Assembly (NCBI GenBank): GCA_017744285.1
Contig: JAGIBP010000038.1
Coordinates: 1 to 54,675, forward strand
From: Variovorax sp.
GTDB taxonomy: Bacteria; Pseudomonadota; Gammaproteobacteria; Burkholderiales; Burkholderiaceae_C
Direction of reading: 5' to 3'
Length of the DNA stretch: 54,675 nucleotides
Shown: positions 44,872-53,983 of the stretch, piece by piece
Layout: every line of letters begins with the position of its first letter
Position numbering within the stretch: position 1 is the stretch's first letter
Translations under genes and position numbers: made by a program
The notes under the pieces: generated by a model
Told to the model about the DNA's origin: nothing
The model's database searches: none
Seen by the model: the letters and a program-made list of their open reading frames with translations, nothing else

Positions 44872-46020
44872 ATGAAGCCCCAGCCGCCGGCCGAGGCGCG
44901 ACTGGCCTATGTGCCTGCGCTCGACGGAATCCGTGCCATCGCGATCTCGATGGTCGTCATCTTCCACAGCGGGTTCCACCCCACCGGCGGGGGTTACCTC
45001 GGCGTGGACGTGTTCTTCGTGCTGTCGGGCTTCCTCATCACCAAGCTGCTGGTGAGCGAGATGGCGCGCGACGGGCGGGTCGACCTCCTGCGCTTCTACC
45101 TGCGACGCGCGCTGCGGCTGTACCCGGTCTTCCTGCTGGTGCTGGCATGCGTCGCCCTGCCGGCCGCGGCGCTGTGGCCAGGCCTGCCGGTGCGCCGGCA
45201 GGCGCTGCTGGCGGGCCTGTACCTCACGGACTATGCGCAGGCGATGCACTACCTGCCTTCGCCGCTCACCTACACCTGGTCGCTGGCGGTCGAAGAGCAT
45301 TTCTACGTGCTGTGGCCGCTCGCCCTGCCGTTCGTCTTGCGCGCGCGCGAGCCGATCAAGGTGATGCTGATGCTCTACCTGCTCGCGTTCATGTGGCGTG
45401 TGTTCAACCTCACGACGCTTGGCTGGTGGGCGACCTATTTCCGCTTCGACACGCGCGTGAGCGGCATCCTGCTCGGCTGCATGCTGGCGCTCATGCGGAC
45501 GCAGGCGCCGCCGAAGTACGCCGGCTTCGTGGCCTTCGGCGTGCTGCTGCTGGTCGCGGCGCCGCCGAGCTGGGGGCTGCTCTTCGGGCTCGGGCTCGCG
45601 ACGCCGGTCGCCGAGGTCGCGGCGGCGACGCTGGTGCTCTGCGCCTACCACGCGTCCCCCGAGGAATCGCGCGTCCTGGGTTGGGCGCCGGCGGCCTATG
45701 TGGGCAAGCTCTCGTACGGCATCTACCTGTGGCATGCGCCGGTGATGTACTTCTTCAGGGAAGGAGGCTACGGCCTCGTCGTCACGCTCGTCGCGGGCGG
45801 TGCCATCTCGGTGGCGCTGGCGGCGCTTTCGTACCACCTGGTGGAGCGGCCGGTCCGTGCCAAGGGCCATGCGGCCCTGGCGCGCTGGGCACGCGGCAAG
45901 GCGAAGCCGCCTGCGGACCCTGTCGCCGACGCCTCCGCCGATGCGGGGCTGGCGGCGGATCAGGGCAGTTCTGCCGCGGGCATGCGCGCCACGATCGACG
46001 CGGTGCGCCCCGCGAGGTAG
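44872..46020 (+). CDS. Acyltransferase-3 family membrane protein
   Basis: The 382-residue protein has about ten membrane helices and the motifs of acyltransferase family 3 (OafA-like): VPALDGIRAIAI near the start, GGYLGVDVFFVLSGFLIT, RFYLRRALRLYP and WSLAVEEHFYVLWP. Such proteins O-acetylate or acylate surface polysaccharides, lipids or peptidoglycan; the substrate is not readable. AAGGAG stands eight bases before the ATG. Its last 61 bases overlap the 3' end of mtgA on the other strand, and this C-terminal tail (after about residue 345) is low complexity. Confidence 0.85.
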   Translation: MKPQPPAEARLAYVPALDGIRAIAISMVVIFHSGFHPTGGGYLGVDVFFVLSGFLITKLLVSEMARDGRVDLLRFYLRRALRLYPVFLLVLACVALPAAALWPGLPVRRQALLAGLYLTDYAQAMHYLPSPLTYTWSLAVEEHFYVLWPLALPFVLRAREPIKVMLMLYLLAFMWRVFNLTTLGWWATYFRFDTRVSGILLGCMLALMRTQAPPKYAGFVAFGVLLLVAAPPSWGLLFGLGLATPVAEVAAATLVLCAYHASPEESRVLGWAPAAYVGKLSYGIYLWHAPVMYFFREGGYGLVVTLVAGGAISVALAALSYHLVERPVRAKGHAALARWARGKAKPPADPVADASADAGLAADQGSSAAGMRATIDAVRPAR

Positions 46021-46709
46021 CCGGAACCCTGCCGGCGCTCGAAGAACTTGGGGCTCGGCAGCATGACCGCGAGCCGCGCCGCCTCGGCCGCGCTCAGGCG
46101 CGCGGCCGGCTTGCGAAAGTAGTGCTGCGCAGCGGCCTCGGCGCCGAAGATGCCTTCGCCCCATTCGACGTTGTTGAGGTAGATCTCCAGGATGCGCTGC
46201 TTGCTCAGCAGGATCTCCAGCGCGGTCGCCAGCGCCAGCTCCTGCGCCTTGCGCAGCATGGTGCGTTCGCTCGACAGCAGCAGGTTCTTCGCGAGCTGCT
46301 GGGTGATGGTCGATCCGCCGCGCAACTGCGGCGCCCGCGGCTCCTTGCCGCGCGCGCGCATCTGCGCAGCGCGCTTCGCGGCGGCCTCCTCGGCCTTGGC
46401 GTTGCGCTGGCGGGCGCGCTCGATGGCTTCCCATTCGACGCCCTGGTGATAGATGAACTCGCTGTCCTCGCTGGCGATCACCGCGCGCTTGAGCGAGTCG
46501 GAAATCCGGTCATAGGGCACCCAGCGCTGCTGCCATTCGCGCTCGCCGTTGGCGCGGCCCTGGGTGGCGACACGCCAGGCTTCCGACCGCTGGAAGGCGG
46601 TCGATTCGGGATCGATGGCCGCCATGGCGGCGATGCGCAGAACGAAGAAGAGTTGCAGCGCGAAGGCCGCGACCAGCAGGCAGCCGAGCCAGCGAAGAAT
46701 CGGCCTCAC
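45960..46709 (-). CDS. mtgA: Monofunctional peptidoglycan glycosyltransferase MtgA
   Basis: The 249-residue enzyme polymerises lipid II without a transpeptidase domain. One membrane helix (about 9-28) is followed by the GT51 domain: catalytic Glu81 (SEDSEFI), GGSTITQQLAKNL (131-143) and EWGEGIFGAEAAAQHYF. An Ala/Lys/Arg-rich insertion (about 102-129) lies between the first two motifs. The GTG start overlaps the aroE stop (GTGA at 46709-46706). Confidence 0.92.
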   Translation of the reverse strand: MRPILRWLGCLLVAAFALQLFFVLRIAAMAAIDPESTAFQRSEAWRVATQGRANGEREWQQRWVPYDRISDSLKRAVIASEDSEFIYHQGVEWEAIERARQRNAKAEEAAAKRAAQMRARGKEPRAPQLRGGSTITQQLAKNLLLSSERTMLRKAQELALATALEILLSKQRILEIYLNNVEWGEGIFGAEAAAQHYFRKPAARLSAAEAARLAVMLPSPKFFERRQGSGYLAGRTASIVARMPAAELP

Positions 46710-47548
46710 CGGGCCTCGACGATGGCTCGAAGTTCGGCGAGCACCCCCGCCGTCGGCGGGCGCACGCCGCGCCAGGTCTGGAAGGCTTCAGCCGCCTGTT
46801 CGACCAGCATGCCGAGGCCGTCTCGCGGCGTGGCGCCGTGCTCGCGCGCCCAGTCCATGAATTCGGCCGCGGCGGGGCCGTACATCATGTCGACCGCGAG
46901 CGCGCCGTGCTTGAGCACGCTGGCGGCCACCGGCACCTCGCCGCCCGCCAGGCTCGAAGCCGTGGCGTTCACGAGCACGTCGAAGGCGCCGGGAATGGCG
47001 TGCAGCTCCTGCGCCTCGAGCACCACGTGGTGCTGCAGCGCCAGCGCGGCGTGCCGCTGCACCAGCGCAATGGCCTTGGCGAGCGTGCGGTTCGCCACCA
47101 CCAGGCGGCGCGGGCCGGCCTCGATCAGCGGGCCCAGCACGCCGGCGGAGGCGCCGCCCGCCCCGAGCAGCAGGAGGTCGCTGCCCGCGATTGCGACACC
47201 CGCGTGCAGCGTGATGTCGTTGACGATGCCGACGCCGTCGCTGTTGTCGCCGTGGATGCCGTCCTCCCGGAATGAGAGCACGTTGACCGCGCGCGCCAGC
47301 GCGGCGCGCGGCGTCAGGTGCTGCGAGAGCGCGGCCGCATCGAACTTGAACGGCACGGTGACATTGCAGCCGCGCGCGGTGCCGGCGCCGTCGCGGCGGA
47401 ACGCTTCCACGGCCGCCTCGAAGCCGCCGAGCGGCACGAGCCGACGCCCGTACTCGAGCGCCTGGCCGGTCAATTCGGCGAAACGACCATGAATCCACGG
47501 CGAGCGGCTGTGCTCCACCGGGTTGCCCATCACGCAATAGAGATCCAT
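46706..47548 (-). CDS. aroE: Shikimate dehydrogenase
   Basis: The 280-residue enzyme reduces 3-dehydroshikimate to shikimate with NADPH. Ser-rich substrate site NPVEHSRSP (9-17), catalytic Lys68 (NVTVPFK) and Asp104 (NSDGVG), and the GAGGAS nucleotide loop (129-134) are present. GGGAGG precedes the ATG. It is followed by mtgA, a common order in betaproteobacteria. Confidence 0.94.
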   Translation of the reverse strand: MDLYCVMGNPVEHSRSPWIHGRFAELTGQALEYGRRLVPLGGFEAAVEAFRRDGAGTARGCNVTVPFKFDAAALSQHLTPRAALARAVNVLSFREDGIHGDNSDGVGIVNDITLHAGVAIAGSDLLLLGAGGASAGVLGPLIEAGPRRLVVANRTLAKAIALVQRHAALALQHHVVLEAQELHAIPGAFDVLVNATASSLAGGEVPVAASVLKHGALAVDMMYGPAAAEFMDWAREHGATPRDGLGMLVEQAAEAFQTWRGVRPPTAGVLAELRAIVEAR

Positions 47549-47564
47549 GCGGCCTCCCTCGTCG

Positions 47565-48422
47565 TCATTGTCGGGACGAGAGCTGCGTCTCCAGCGTCTC
47601 GTCGTGGGTGAACTTGAATCGCGACGGCAGCACGATCTGGTCGGTCTGCCGCCGCATCGCGTCGGTGAACTTGCCGAAGTTGCCGATGCTGCGCACGATG
47701 GCCTGCGCGCGGCGGTCCAGCACCTTGTTGCCCGAGCTCTCGACGATGTCGGTCGCGAGGATCGAGCCGTCGTGGTTGACGGTCACCATCATCGTGAGCT
47801 CGCCGTACAGCTTCTTGCCCGCGTTCTCGGGGAAGTTCTCGGTCCCGCGCACCTCGATGCGGCGGCGCAGCGCATCGACGTAGGCCGCATAGGCGGCCTC
47901 GCGCGTGGCGGGGCTCAGGTAGCGCTTCTTGGGGCGCGCGTTTTCCTCGTTGACGCGGCGCTCGATCTCCGCGAGCAGCTCGATGAGCTGGCGGCGCTTT
48001 TCTTCGCGCGCGGCGGCCTCGCTCGGATTGCCGGTGCTGCGCGGATCCGGCGTCGGCATGGCGGCCAGCTGCTGCTTGAGCTGCGCGAGCAGCAGCATCT
48101 GCTGGGCCTGCATCGCATCGACCTGCCGCTGCGCGTCTTCCATCGAATCGCCGATGGTGGTGAAGGTGGAGGGCGGCAGCGGGCTGGTCGCGCGGCCGCG
48201 GTCCAGGTCGCCGCCGCCGGCCAGCGAAGTCTGGGCGACGGCCCGCGCCTTGTCCGGGCGCTCGTGGGTCTTGGCGTTGACGAGGATCACCTCCAGCGGC
48301 GTCTCCTTGAAGACGCGGTTGAAGGATTCGGGGTCCACGAAGCGGACGGTCAGCAGCGCCGCATGAACGACGACCGACAGGCCGAGGGCGATCTGCAAGG
48401 TGCTGAGGTCACGAAGGTTCAT
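47565..48422 (-). CDS. TonB-like energy transducer
   Basis: The 285-residue protein has one N-terminal membrane helix (about 9-26), a Gln/Ala-rich coiled coil (about 93-160) in place of the usual Pro-rich linker, and a C-terminal TonB-type domain (about 190-280: ENAGKKLYGELTMMVTVNHDGSILATDIVESSG). It may couple to outer membrane transport, or be a TolA/TonB paralogue; no ExbBD genes lie nearby. It is 16 bases upstream of aroE. Confidence 0.82.
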   Translation of the reverse strand: MNLRDLSTLQIALGLSVVVHAALLTVRFVDPESFNRVFKETPLEVILVNAKTHERPDKARAVAQTSLAGGGDLDRGRATSPLPPSTFTTIGDSMEDAQRQVDAMQAQQMLLLAQLKQQLAAMPTPDPRSTGNPSEAAAREEKRRQLIELLAEIERRVNEENARPKKRYLSPATREAAYAAYVDALRRRIEVRGTENFPENAGKKLYGELTMMVTVNHDGSILATDIVESSGNKVLDRRAQAIVRSIGNFGKFTDAMRRQTDQIVLPSRFKFTHDETLETQLSSRQ

Positions 48423-48464
48423 GGGGAGGCTTCGTCGTCAATCGGTCCATGCCTGCCGGTCCGG

Positions 48465-50525
48465 TCAGGACGGCGCGTTCTCCGGGGCGGGCTCGCCGTC
48501 GGCCAGGTCGACCGCGATCGCGATCGGGCCGGCCACTTCTTCCTCGTCCTCGCCGCCTTCATCCTCGGGCGTTGCTTCGGCCGCGTCGGCATCCAGACGC
48601 TCGATCACGGTGCCATGCACGTCGAGCGCGATCTCGTCGATCTCGCCGAGCTTGACGCGCACCCGCGCGCCGCGCGCCAGGCCCTGCGTGCCCGTCACCT
48701 GGAACACCAGCGGCAGCGTGTCGGCGCGCACCATCGCGCCATTGGGCAGGTCCTTGATCAGCGTCGCCTCGAGCTCGGCGATGCCTTCCTGCGCCAGGTA
48801 CTTGAGCGTCCAGAAGCGCTCCATGCCGCCCTGGTGCGCGTTGTAGGCGCTGTAGGCCGCGTCGAAGCCCGAGAGGATCGAGAACAGGTCGGCATCCTTC
48901 GGCTTGAAGGGCGCCGCGAGCGCGGCCGTCTTGCCGTGGCGCGCGGCCGCGATGATCTGCCACTGGTTCACGAGGTCGGTGTAGCGGCGCAGCGGCGAGG
49001 TGCTCCAGGCGTAGCTCTTCACGCCCAGGCCGGCGTGCGGCAGCGCGCGCGTGCCCATGCGCACCTTGATGCCCGGCGCCAGGCTGGCCTGGCTGCGGTA
49101 GAGGCCAGGCACGCCGAGCTCGGCGAGCCAGCCGCCCCAGCTGCTGTTGGCCAGGATCATGGCCTCGGAGACGATCAGGTCGAGCGGCGCGCCGCGCTGC
49201 CGGGTGCTGATCTCCACCTGCTCGTTGCCGGTGGGCTCGCCCTCGTGGCCGACCAGGCGGAAGGTGTAGTCGGGGCGGGTGAAGGTCTCGGGCTTGCCGC
49301 GAACCACCTCGCGCTGCGCCTTGAGGTGCTTCGCGAGGCGGAACAGGAAGGCCAGCGGCTCGCGAACGCGGGCCGCGGCCTCGGGTGTGCTCGCGGCCTG
49401 CAGCGATGCGTCTTCCAGCCACGCCTGCGAGATCACGGTGTCGAGCTGGTCGTGGCGCAGGTTGGCGACGATCGGCACGCGTTCGAGCCGCGTCTCGGTC
49501 GCCTTGAGTTCGAGCGTCGCTTCGTCGAAGCTCGCGTAAAGCGATACCGCCGGGCAGTCGCGGCCTTCCTGCAGGGTGTAGGCATCGACCACGTGGTCCG
49601 GCAGCATCGTGATCTTGTAGCCCGGCATGTAGACCGTGGACATGCGCGCGCGCGCCACCTGGTCGATCGGGCTGCCCGGCACGAGCGCGAGCCCCGGCGC
49701 GGCGATGTGGATGCCGACCACCACGGTGCCGCTGCCCAGGCCCTGCACCGACAGGGCATCGTCGATTTCAGTGGTGTGCGAATCGTCGATCGAGAAGGCC
49801 TGGACGTTCGCCACCGGCAGCTCGTCCGCGATCGCCGGCGCGTCGAGCGCCGGGAAGCCGGTGCCCTTGGGGAAGTTCTCGAACAGAAAGCGGTGCCAGT
49901 GGAACTGGTAGGACGAATCGATCGCACCGGCCTGCTTCAGCAGTTCGAGCGGCGGGCGCTGCGTGGCGCGGGCCGCTTCGACCACGGCCTTGTACTCGGG
50001 CGCGTTCTTGTCCGGCTTGAACAGGATCTTGAAGAGCTGCTCGCGCACCGGCGCCGGGCAAACGCCTGCCGCGAGCTGGGCCGCCCATTCGGCGATCTGC
50101 GCCTGGATGGCCTTTTTCTTCTCGATGGCGGCGAGCGCCTGCTGGAGGATCTCGGCCGGCGCCTTCTTGAAGCGGCCCTTGCCGGCCCGGCGGAAGTAGT
50201 GCGGGGCCTCGAAGAGCGCGAGCAGCGTCGCGGCCTGCTGCACCAGCGTCGGCTGGGCCTGGAAATACTCGGACGCGAGCTCTGCGAAGCCGAACTCGCC
50301 CTCGGGCGCGAATTCCCAGGCGAGGTCCAGCTCGACGCCGGCCGCCAGCGTGCGCGCTTCGGCCAACAGCTCCGGAGGGGCCGGCTTCTCGAAGCGCAGC
50401 ACGATGTTGGCGCCCTTGACCTTGACCCGCTTGCCGGTCTCGAGCTCGACCTGGGCCGACGATTCGGCCTCGGACAGGACACGGCCGCCGAGGTACTTTC
50501 CGGCTTCTTCGAACAAAACAAACAT
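48465..50525 (-). CDS. rnb: RNase II/R family exoribonuclease
   Basis: The 686-residue 3'-5' exoribonuclease has the RNB catalytic core with four acidic residues in SIDDSHTTEIDDALS (Asp247, 248, 255, 256). The N-terminal region (1-200) is unlike the tandem cold-shock domains of E. coli RNase II or R and is typical of a betaproteobacterial subgroup. A C-terminal S1-like part is followed by an acidic tail (EDEGGEDEEE). A GACAAT ends seven bases before the ATG. Confidence 0.87.
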   Translation of the reverse strand: MFVLFEEAGKYLGGRVLSEAESSAQVELETGKRVKVKGANIVLRFEKPAPPELLAEARTLAAGVELDLAWEFAPEGEFGFAELASEYFQAQPTLVQQAATLLALFEAPHYFRRAGKGRFKKAPAEILQQALAAIEKKKAIQAQIAEWAAQLAAGVCPAPVREQLFKILFKPDKNAPEYKAVVEAARATQRPPLELLKQAGAIDSSYQFHWHRFLFENFPKGTGFPALDAPAIADELPVANVQAFSIDDSHTTEIDDALSVQGLGSGTVVVGIHIAAPGLALVPGSPIDQVARARMSTVYMPGYKITMLPDHVVDAYTLQEGRDCPAVSLYASFDEATLELKATETRLERVPIVANLRHDQLDTVISQAWLEDASLQAASTPEAAARVREPLAFLFRLAKHLKAQREVVRGKPETFTRPDYTFRLVGHEGEPTGNEQVEISTRQRGAPLDLIVSEAMILANSSWGGWLAELGVPGLYRSQASLAPGIKVRMGTRALPHAGLGVKSYAWSTSPLRRYTDLVNQWQIIAAARHGKTAALAAPFKPKDADLFSILSGFDAAYSAYNAHQGGMERFWTLKYLAQEGIAELEATLIKDLPNGAMVRADTLPLVFQVTGTQGLARGARVRVKLGEIDEIALDVHGTVIERLDADAAEATPEDEGGEDEEEVAGPIAIAVDLADGEPAPENAPS

Positions 50526-50532
50526 GGCGCGG

Positions 50533-50538
50533 ATTGTC
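50533..50538 (-). promoter_or_regulatory. -10 box close to RNase II gene start
   Basis: Read on the minus strand, GACAAT ends seven bases before the ATG at 50525, with no Shine-Dalgarno sequence between. The -35 is not clear. Confidence 0.4.
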
Positions 50539-50583
50539 CCATGCAGCGTGGGCGCTTCCGGCCAGCGGCGTGTTCACACGTTC

Positions 50584-51180
50584 TCAAGCGGGGTTGAGGA
50601 AAGCCAGCACCTCGTCGAGGTGGCTGCGCTCGAAGTCGCTCAGGGCGTGATCCTCCCCCTCGACGATCTTCAGGCGGCTGCCCGGGTAGCGCGCGGCCAT
50701 TTCCCGCCAGTCGAGCACCTCGTCGCCTTTGGCGATCACGGCGAACACGCGTTCCGGATGCGTGAGCGGGCCGACCTCGAGCGCGGTCAGTTCGTCGATG
50801 TATTCCGGCCGGAAGTAGAAGTGCTCGGTGGGATCGTGCCAGGCCACCTGGTCGCCGATGTGCCGCGCCAGGTCGCGCGCTGGATGAACCGCAGGGTTGA
50901 GAAGGACCGCGCGGCAGCCGGTCGCCTCGGCGATGTGGGTCGCATAGAAGCCGCCGAGCGACGAGCCGACAACGCCCATCGACATGCGCGGCCAGCCGGC
51001 GATGCCCGCCGTCACGAGTTCGATGGCGGCCTTCGGCGACGGCGGCAGTTGCGGGCACCACCAGGCGACCCCCGCGTGCTCGCGCGCCACGTGCTGCGCC
51101 ATCAGCCGGGCCTTGGTCGATTGCGGGGAGGAGCGAAAGCCGTGCAGGTAGAGCAGGTGGGTGATGGGCGCGGAGGTCAT
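50584..51180 (-). CDS. YqiA/UPF0227-like alpha/beta-hydrolase (esterase)
   Basis: The 198-residue protein fits the YqiA family of small esterases. LLYLHGFRSSPQSTKA is the oxyanion region, GSSLGGFYA the nucleophile elbow with the catalytic Ser, and a late GEDHALSDF supplies the His. The ATG at 51180 is preceded six bases upstream by GATAAT; an ATG at 51249 would add 23 residues across that box. Confidence 0.84.
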   Translation of the reverse strand: MTSAPITHLLYLHGFRSSPQSTKARLMAQHVAREHAGVAWWCPQLPPSPKAAIELVTAGIAGWPRMSMGVVGSSLGGFYATHIAEATGCRAVLLNPAVHPARDLARHIGDQVAWHDPTEHFYFRPEYIDELTALEVGPLTHPERVFAVIAKGDEVLDWREMAARYPGSRLKIVEGEDHALSDFERSHLDEVLAFLNPA

Positions 51181-51186
51181 TCGGCC

Positions 51187-51284
51187 ATTATCTGAATGCG
51201 CCTTGAACGGCCCCGATAACCAATCGCGACGAAAGGTCGCCGCGGCCACTCTGGCTGGGGCGGCAGGCCGGTGCGGGGGATAAT
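51187..51284. promoter_or_regulatory. Divergent -10 boxes of the YqiA-like gene and rodA
   Basis: GATAAT on the minus strand (51187-51192) ends six bases before the leftward ATG at 51180. GATAAT on the plus strand (51279-51284) ends eight bases before the rodA ATG at 51293. Neither has a convincing -35. Confidence 0.5.
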
Positions 51285-51292
51285 CGAAGGCT

Positions 51293-52447
51293 ATGTCAGC
51301 CGTCCTTCACCAACCCTCGCTCGCTCGCCGCCTCTTGCCGGTGTTCCAGGGGTTCGATGGCTATCTGCTCTTCGCCGTTCTCCTGCTCGCCGGGGCCGGC
51401 ATGCTCACGATGTACTCGTCCGGCTACGACCACGGCACCCGCTTCGTGGACCATGGCCGCAACATGCTTCTGGCCGGCGCGATCATGTTCGTGGTGGCGC
51501 AGGTCCCGCCGCAGCGCCTCATGAAATTCGCGCTGCCGATCTACGCGGTCGGCGTGGCCCTGCTGGTGGCGGTCGCGCTCTTCGGCATCACCAAGAAGGG
51601 CGCTCAGCGCTGGATCAATGTCGGCGTGGTCATCCAGCCGAGCGAGATCCTCAAGATCGCCACGCCGCTGATGCTCGCCTGGTGGTTCCAGCGGCGCGAG
51701 GGCCAGCTGCGTCCGCTCGACTTCGTGGTGGCGACCGCGCTGCTCGCGCTGCCGGTCGGCCTCATCATGAAACAGCCCGACCTGGGGACCGCGCTGCTGG
51801 TGCTGGCCACGGGCCTGTCGGTGATCTTCTTCGCGGGCTTGCCCTGGAAGCTCATCGTGCCGCCGGTCGTGATCGGGCTGATCGCGGTGGCGCTGATCGT
51901 CGGCTTCGAGTCCCAGCTCTGCGCGGACGGCTTCGACTGGCGCATTCTTCACGACTACCAGAAGCAGCGGGTGTGCACGCTGCTCGACCCCACCAAGGAT
52001 CCGCTCGGCAAGGGCTTCCACATCATCCAGGGGATGATCGCGATCGGCTCGGGCGGCGTGTCGGGCAAGGGCTTCATGCAGGGCACGCAGACGCACCTGG
52101 AGTTCATCCCCGAACGCACCACCGACTTCATCTTCGCGGCCTATTCCGAGGAGTTCGGGCTCGCGGGCAACCTGTTCCTGATCGCGTCCTTCATCTTCCT
52201 GATCTTCCGCGGCCTGATGATCGCGATCGATGCGCCCACCCTGTTCTCGCGCCTGCTGGCCGGCGCAGTGACGATGATCTTCTTCACCTACGCCTTCGTG
52301 AACATGGGCATGGTGAGCGGCATCCTGCCGGTGGTCGGCGTGCCGCTGCCCTTCATCAGCTATGGCGGCACGGCCATGGTCACGCTCGGTCTGGGGCTTG
52401 GGATATTGATGTCCATCGCGCGGGCGAAGCGCCTCGTGCAGACTTAG
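51293..52447 (+). CDS. rodA: Rod-shape peptidoglycan polymerase RodA
   Basis: The 384-residue SEDS-family glycosyltransferase works with PBP2 in the elongasome. About ten membrane helices, with GAQRWINVGVVIQPSE, KQPDLGTALLV, and VGVPLPFISYGGT as signatures. The HLEFIPERTTDFIFA loop identifies RodA rather than FtsW. It stands alone here, away from mrdA/mreBCD, as the first of a short plus-strand run. Confidence 0.94.
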   Translation: MSAVLHQPSLARRLLPVFQGFDGYLLFAVLLLAGAGMLTMYSSGYDHGTRFVDHGRNMLLAGAIMFVVAQVPPQRLMKFALPIYAVGVALLVAVALFGITKKGAQRWINVGVVIQPSEILKIATPLMLAWWFQRREGQLRPLDFVVATALLALPVGLIMKQPDLGTALLVLATGLSVIFFAGLPWKLIVPPVVIGLIAVALIVGFESQLCADGFDWRILHDYQKQRVCTLLDPTKDPLGKGFHIIQGMIAIGSGGVSGKGFMQGTQTHLEFIPERTTDFIFAAYSEEFGLAGNLFLIASFIFLIFRGLMIAIDAPTLFSRLLAGAVTMIFFTYAFVNMGMVSGILPVVGVPLPFISYGGTAMVTLGLGLGILMSIARAKRLVQT

Positions 52448-52467
52448 CGCGAATGTGGGGGCGAGCC

Positions 52468-52473
52468 TAGAAT
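52468..52473 (+). promoter_or_regulatory. -10 box close to tldD start
   Basis: TAGAAT ends six bases before the tldD ATG at 52480. A TTAGCG 18 nt upstream is a poor -35. Confidence 0.45.
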
Positions 52474-52479
52474 CCCCCG

Positions 52480-53940
52480 ATGATCTCCCGCGAACCGACC
52501 ATCGAGCGCCTTGCCACGGCGCAGCACCTCCTGCTCACGCCCTTCGGCCTCGACGAATCGCACCTGGCGCGTGCCCTCGCCGAGATCGCCGCGCACAAGG
52601 TGGATGACGCCGATCTCTATTTCCAGTACACGCGCAGCGAGGGCTGGAGCCTCGAGGAAGGCATCGTCAAGACCTGCAGCTTCAGCATCGACCAGGGCGT
52701 CGGCGTGCGCGCGGTGAGCGGCGAAAAGACCGCATTCGCCTATTCGGACGATATCTCCGAGGCTTCGCTGCTCGATGCGGCGCGCACCGTGCGCAGCATC
52801 TCGGCGGCCGGGCGCTCGGCCCGCGTCAAGGCGCCGGCGCGCAAGGTGGCGGGCAGCCGGTCGCTCTACGGCGGCATCGACCCGATCGCCTCGCTCGACA
52901 GCACCGGCAAGGTTCAGTTGCTCGAAAAGGTCGAGAAGCTCGCGCGCTCGCGCGATCCGCGCGTGTCGCAGGTGATGGCCGGGCTCGCGAGCGAGTACGA
53001 CGTGGTGCTGGTCGCGCGCGCCGACGGCACGCTCGCGGCGGACGTGCGCCCGCTGGTGCGGCTGTCCGTGACCGTCATCGCCGAGCAGAACGGACGCCGC
53101 GAGGTCGGCTCCGGCGGCGGCGGCGGGCGCTTCGGGCTCGCGTATTTCGACGACGAGCATATTGCCGAGTACGTGGACCAGGCCGTCAAGTCGGCCCTCA
53201 CCAATCTCGATTCGCGGCCCGCGCCGGCTGGCGAGATGACCGTCGTGCTCGGCCCGGGCTGGCCGGGCATCCTGCTGCACGAGGCCATCGGCCACGGGCT
53301 CGAGGGCGACTTCAACCGCAAGGGGTCGAGCGCCTTCTCCGGCCGCATCGGCGAGCGCGTCGCGGCCCAGGGCGTGACCGTGCTCGACGACGGCACCATC
53401 GCCGACCGCCGCGGCTCGCTCAACGTGGACGACGAAGGCAATCCGACGCAGCGCAACGTGCTCATCGAGGACGGCATCCTCAAGGGCTACATCCAGGATT
53501 CGCTCAACGCCCGCCTCATGAAGACGGCCCCCACCGGCAACGGCCGGCGCGAGAGCTACGCGCACGTGCCGATGCCGCGCATGACCAACACCTACATGCT
53601 GGGCGGCCAGCACGAGCCGGACGAGATCGTGGCGAGCATCAAGAAGGGCCTCTACGCCACCAACTTCGGCGGCGGCCAGGTCGACATCACCAACGGCAAG
53701 TTCGTGTTCTCGGCCAGCGAGGCCTACTGGGTCGAGAACGGCAAGATCCAGTACCCCGTCAAGGGCGCGACGCTCGTGGGCAACGGCCCCGACGCGCTCA
53801 CCCGCGTGACGATGATCGGCAACGACATGGCGCTCGACTCGGGCGTGGGCACCTGCGGCAAGGAAGGCCAGAGCGTGCCGGTCGGCGTCGGCCAGCCCAC
53901 GCTGCGCATCGACGGCCTCACGGTCGGCGGAACCGCCTGA
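52480..53940 (+). CDS. tldD: Metalloprotease TldD
   Basis: The 486-residue subunit of the TldD/TldE (PmbA) protease degrades unfolded peptides and matures some antibiotics and modified peptides. The zinc motif HEAIGH is at 267-272, with GLEGDFNRKGSS after it; later His/Cys ligands lie near GVGTCGKEGQ. tldE is not adjacent. The length matches the E. coli protein (481). Confidence 0.94.
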   Translation: MISREPTIERLATAQHLLLTPFGLDESHLARALAEIAAHKVDDADLYFQYTRSEGWSLEEGIVKTCSFSIDQGVGVRAVSGEKTAFAYSDDISEASLLDAARTVRSISAAGRSARVKAPARKVAGSRSLYGGIDPIASLDSTGKVQLLEKVEKLARSRDPRVSQVMAGLASEYDVVLVARADGTLAADVRPLVRLSVTVIAEQNGRREVGSGGGGGRFGLAYFDDEHIAEYVDQAVKSALTNLDSRPAPAGEMTVVLGPGWPGILLHEAIGHGLEGDFNRKGSSAFSGRIGERVAAQGVTVLDDGTIADRRGSLNVDDEGNPTQRNVLIEDGILKGYIQDSLNARLMKTAPTGNGRRESYAHVPMPRMTNTYMLGGQHEPDEIVASIKKGLYATNFGGGQVDITNGKFVFSASEAYWVENGKIQYPVKGATLVGNGPDALTRVTMIGNDMALDSGVGTCGKEGQSVPVGVGQPTLRIDGLTVGGTA

Positions 53941-53966
53941 GCGAGGCGGCATCCGTCTTTTGCCTG

Positions 53967-53975
53967 TGCTACAGT
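53967..53975 (+). promoter_or_regulatory. Extended -10 promoter of the aroG leader
   Basis: TGCTACAGT is an extended -10 (TGn-TAnnnT) and is identical to the nine bases at 17734-17742 before mraZ. It ends eight bases before the leader peptide ATG at 53984. No good -35 is visible, as expected for an extended -10 promoter. Confidence 0.5.
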
Positions 53976-53983
53976 CATCCTCC

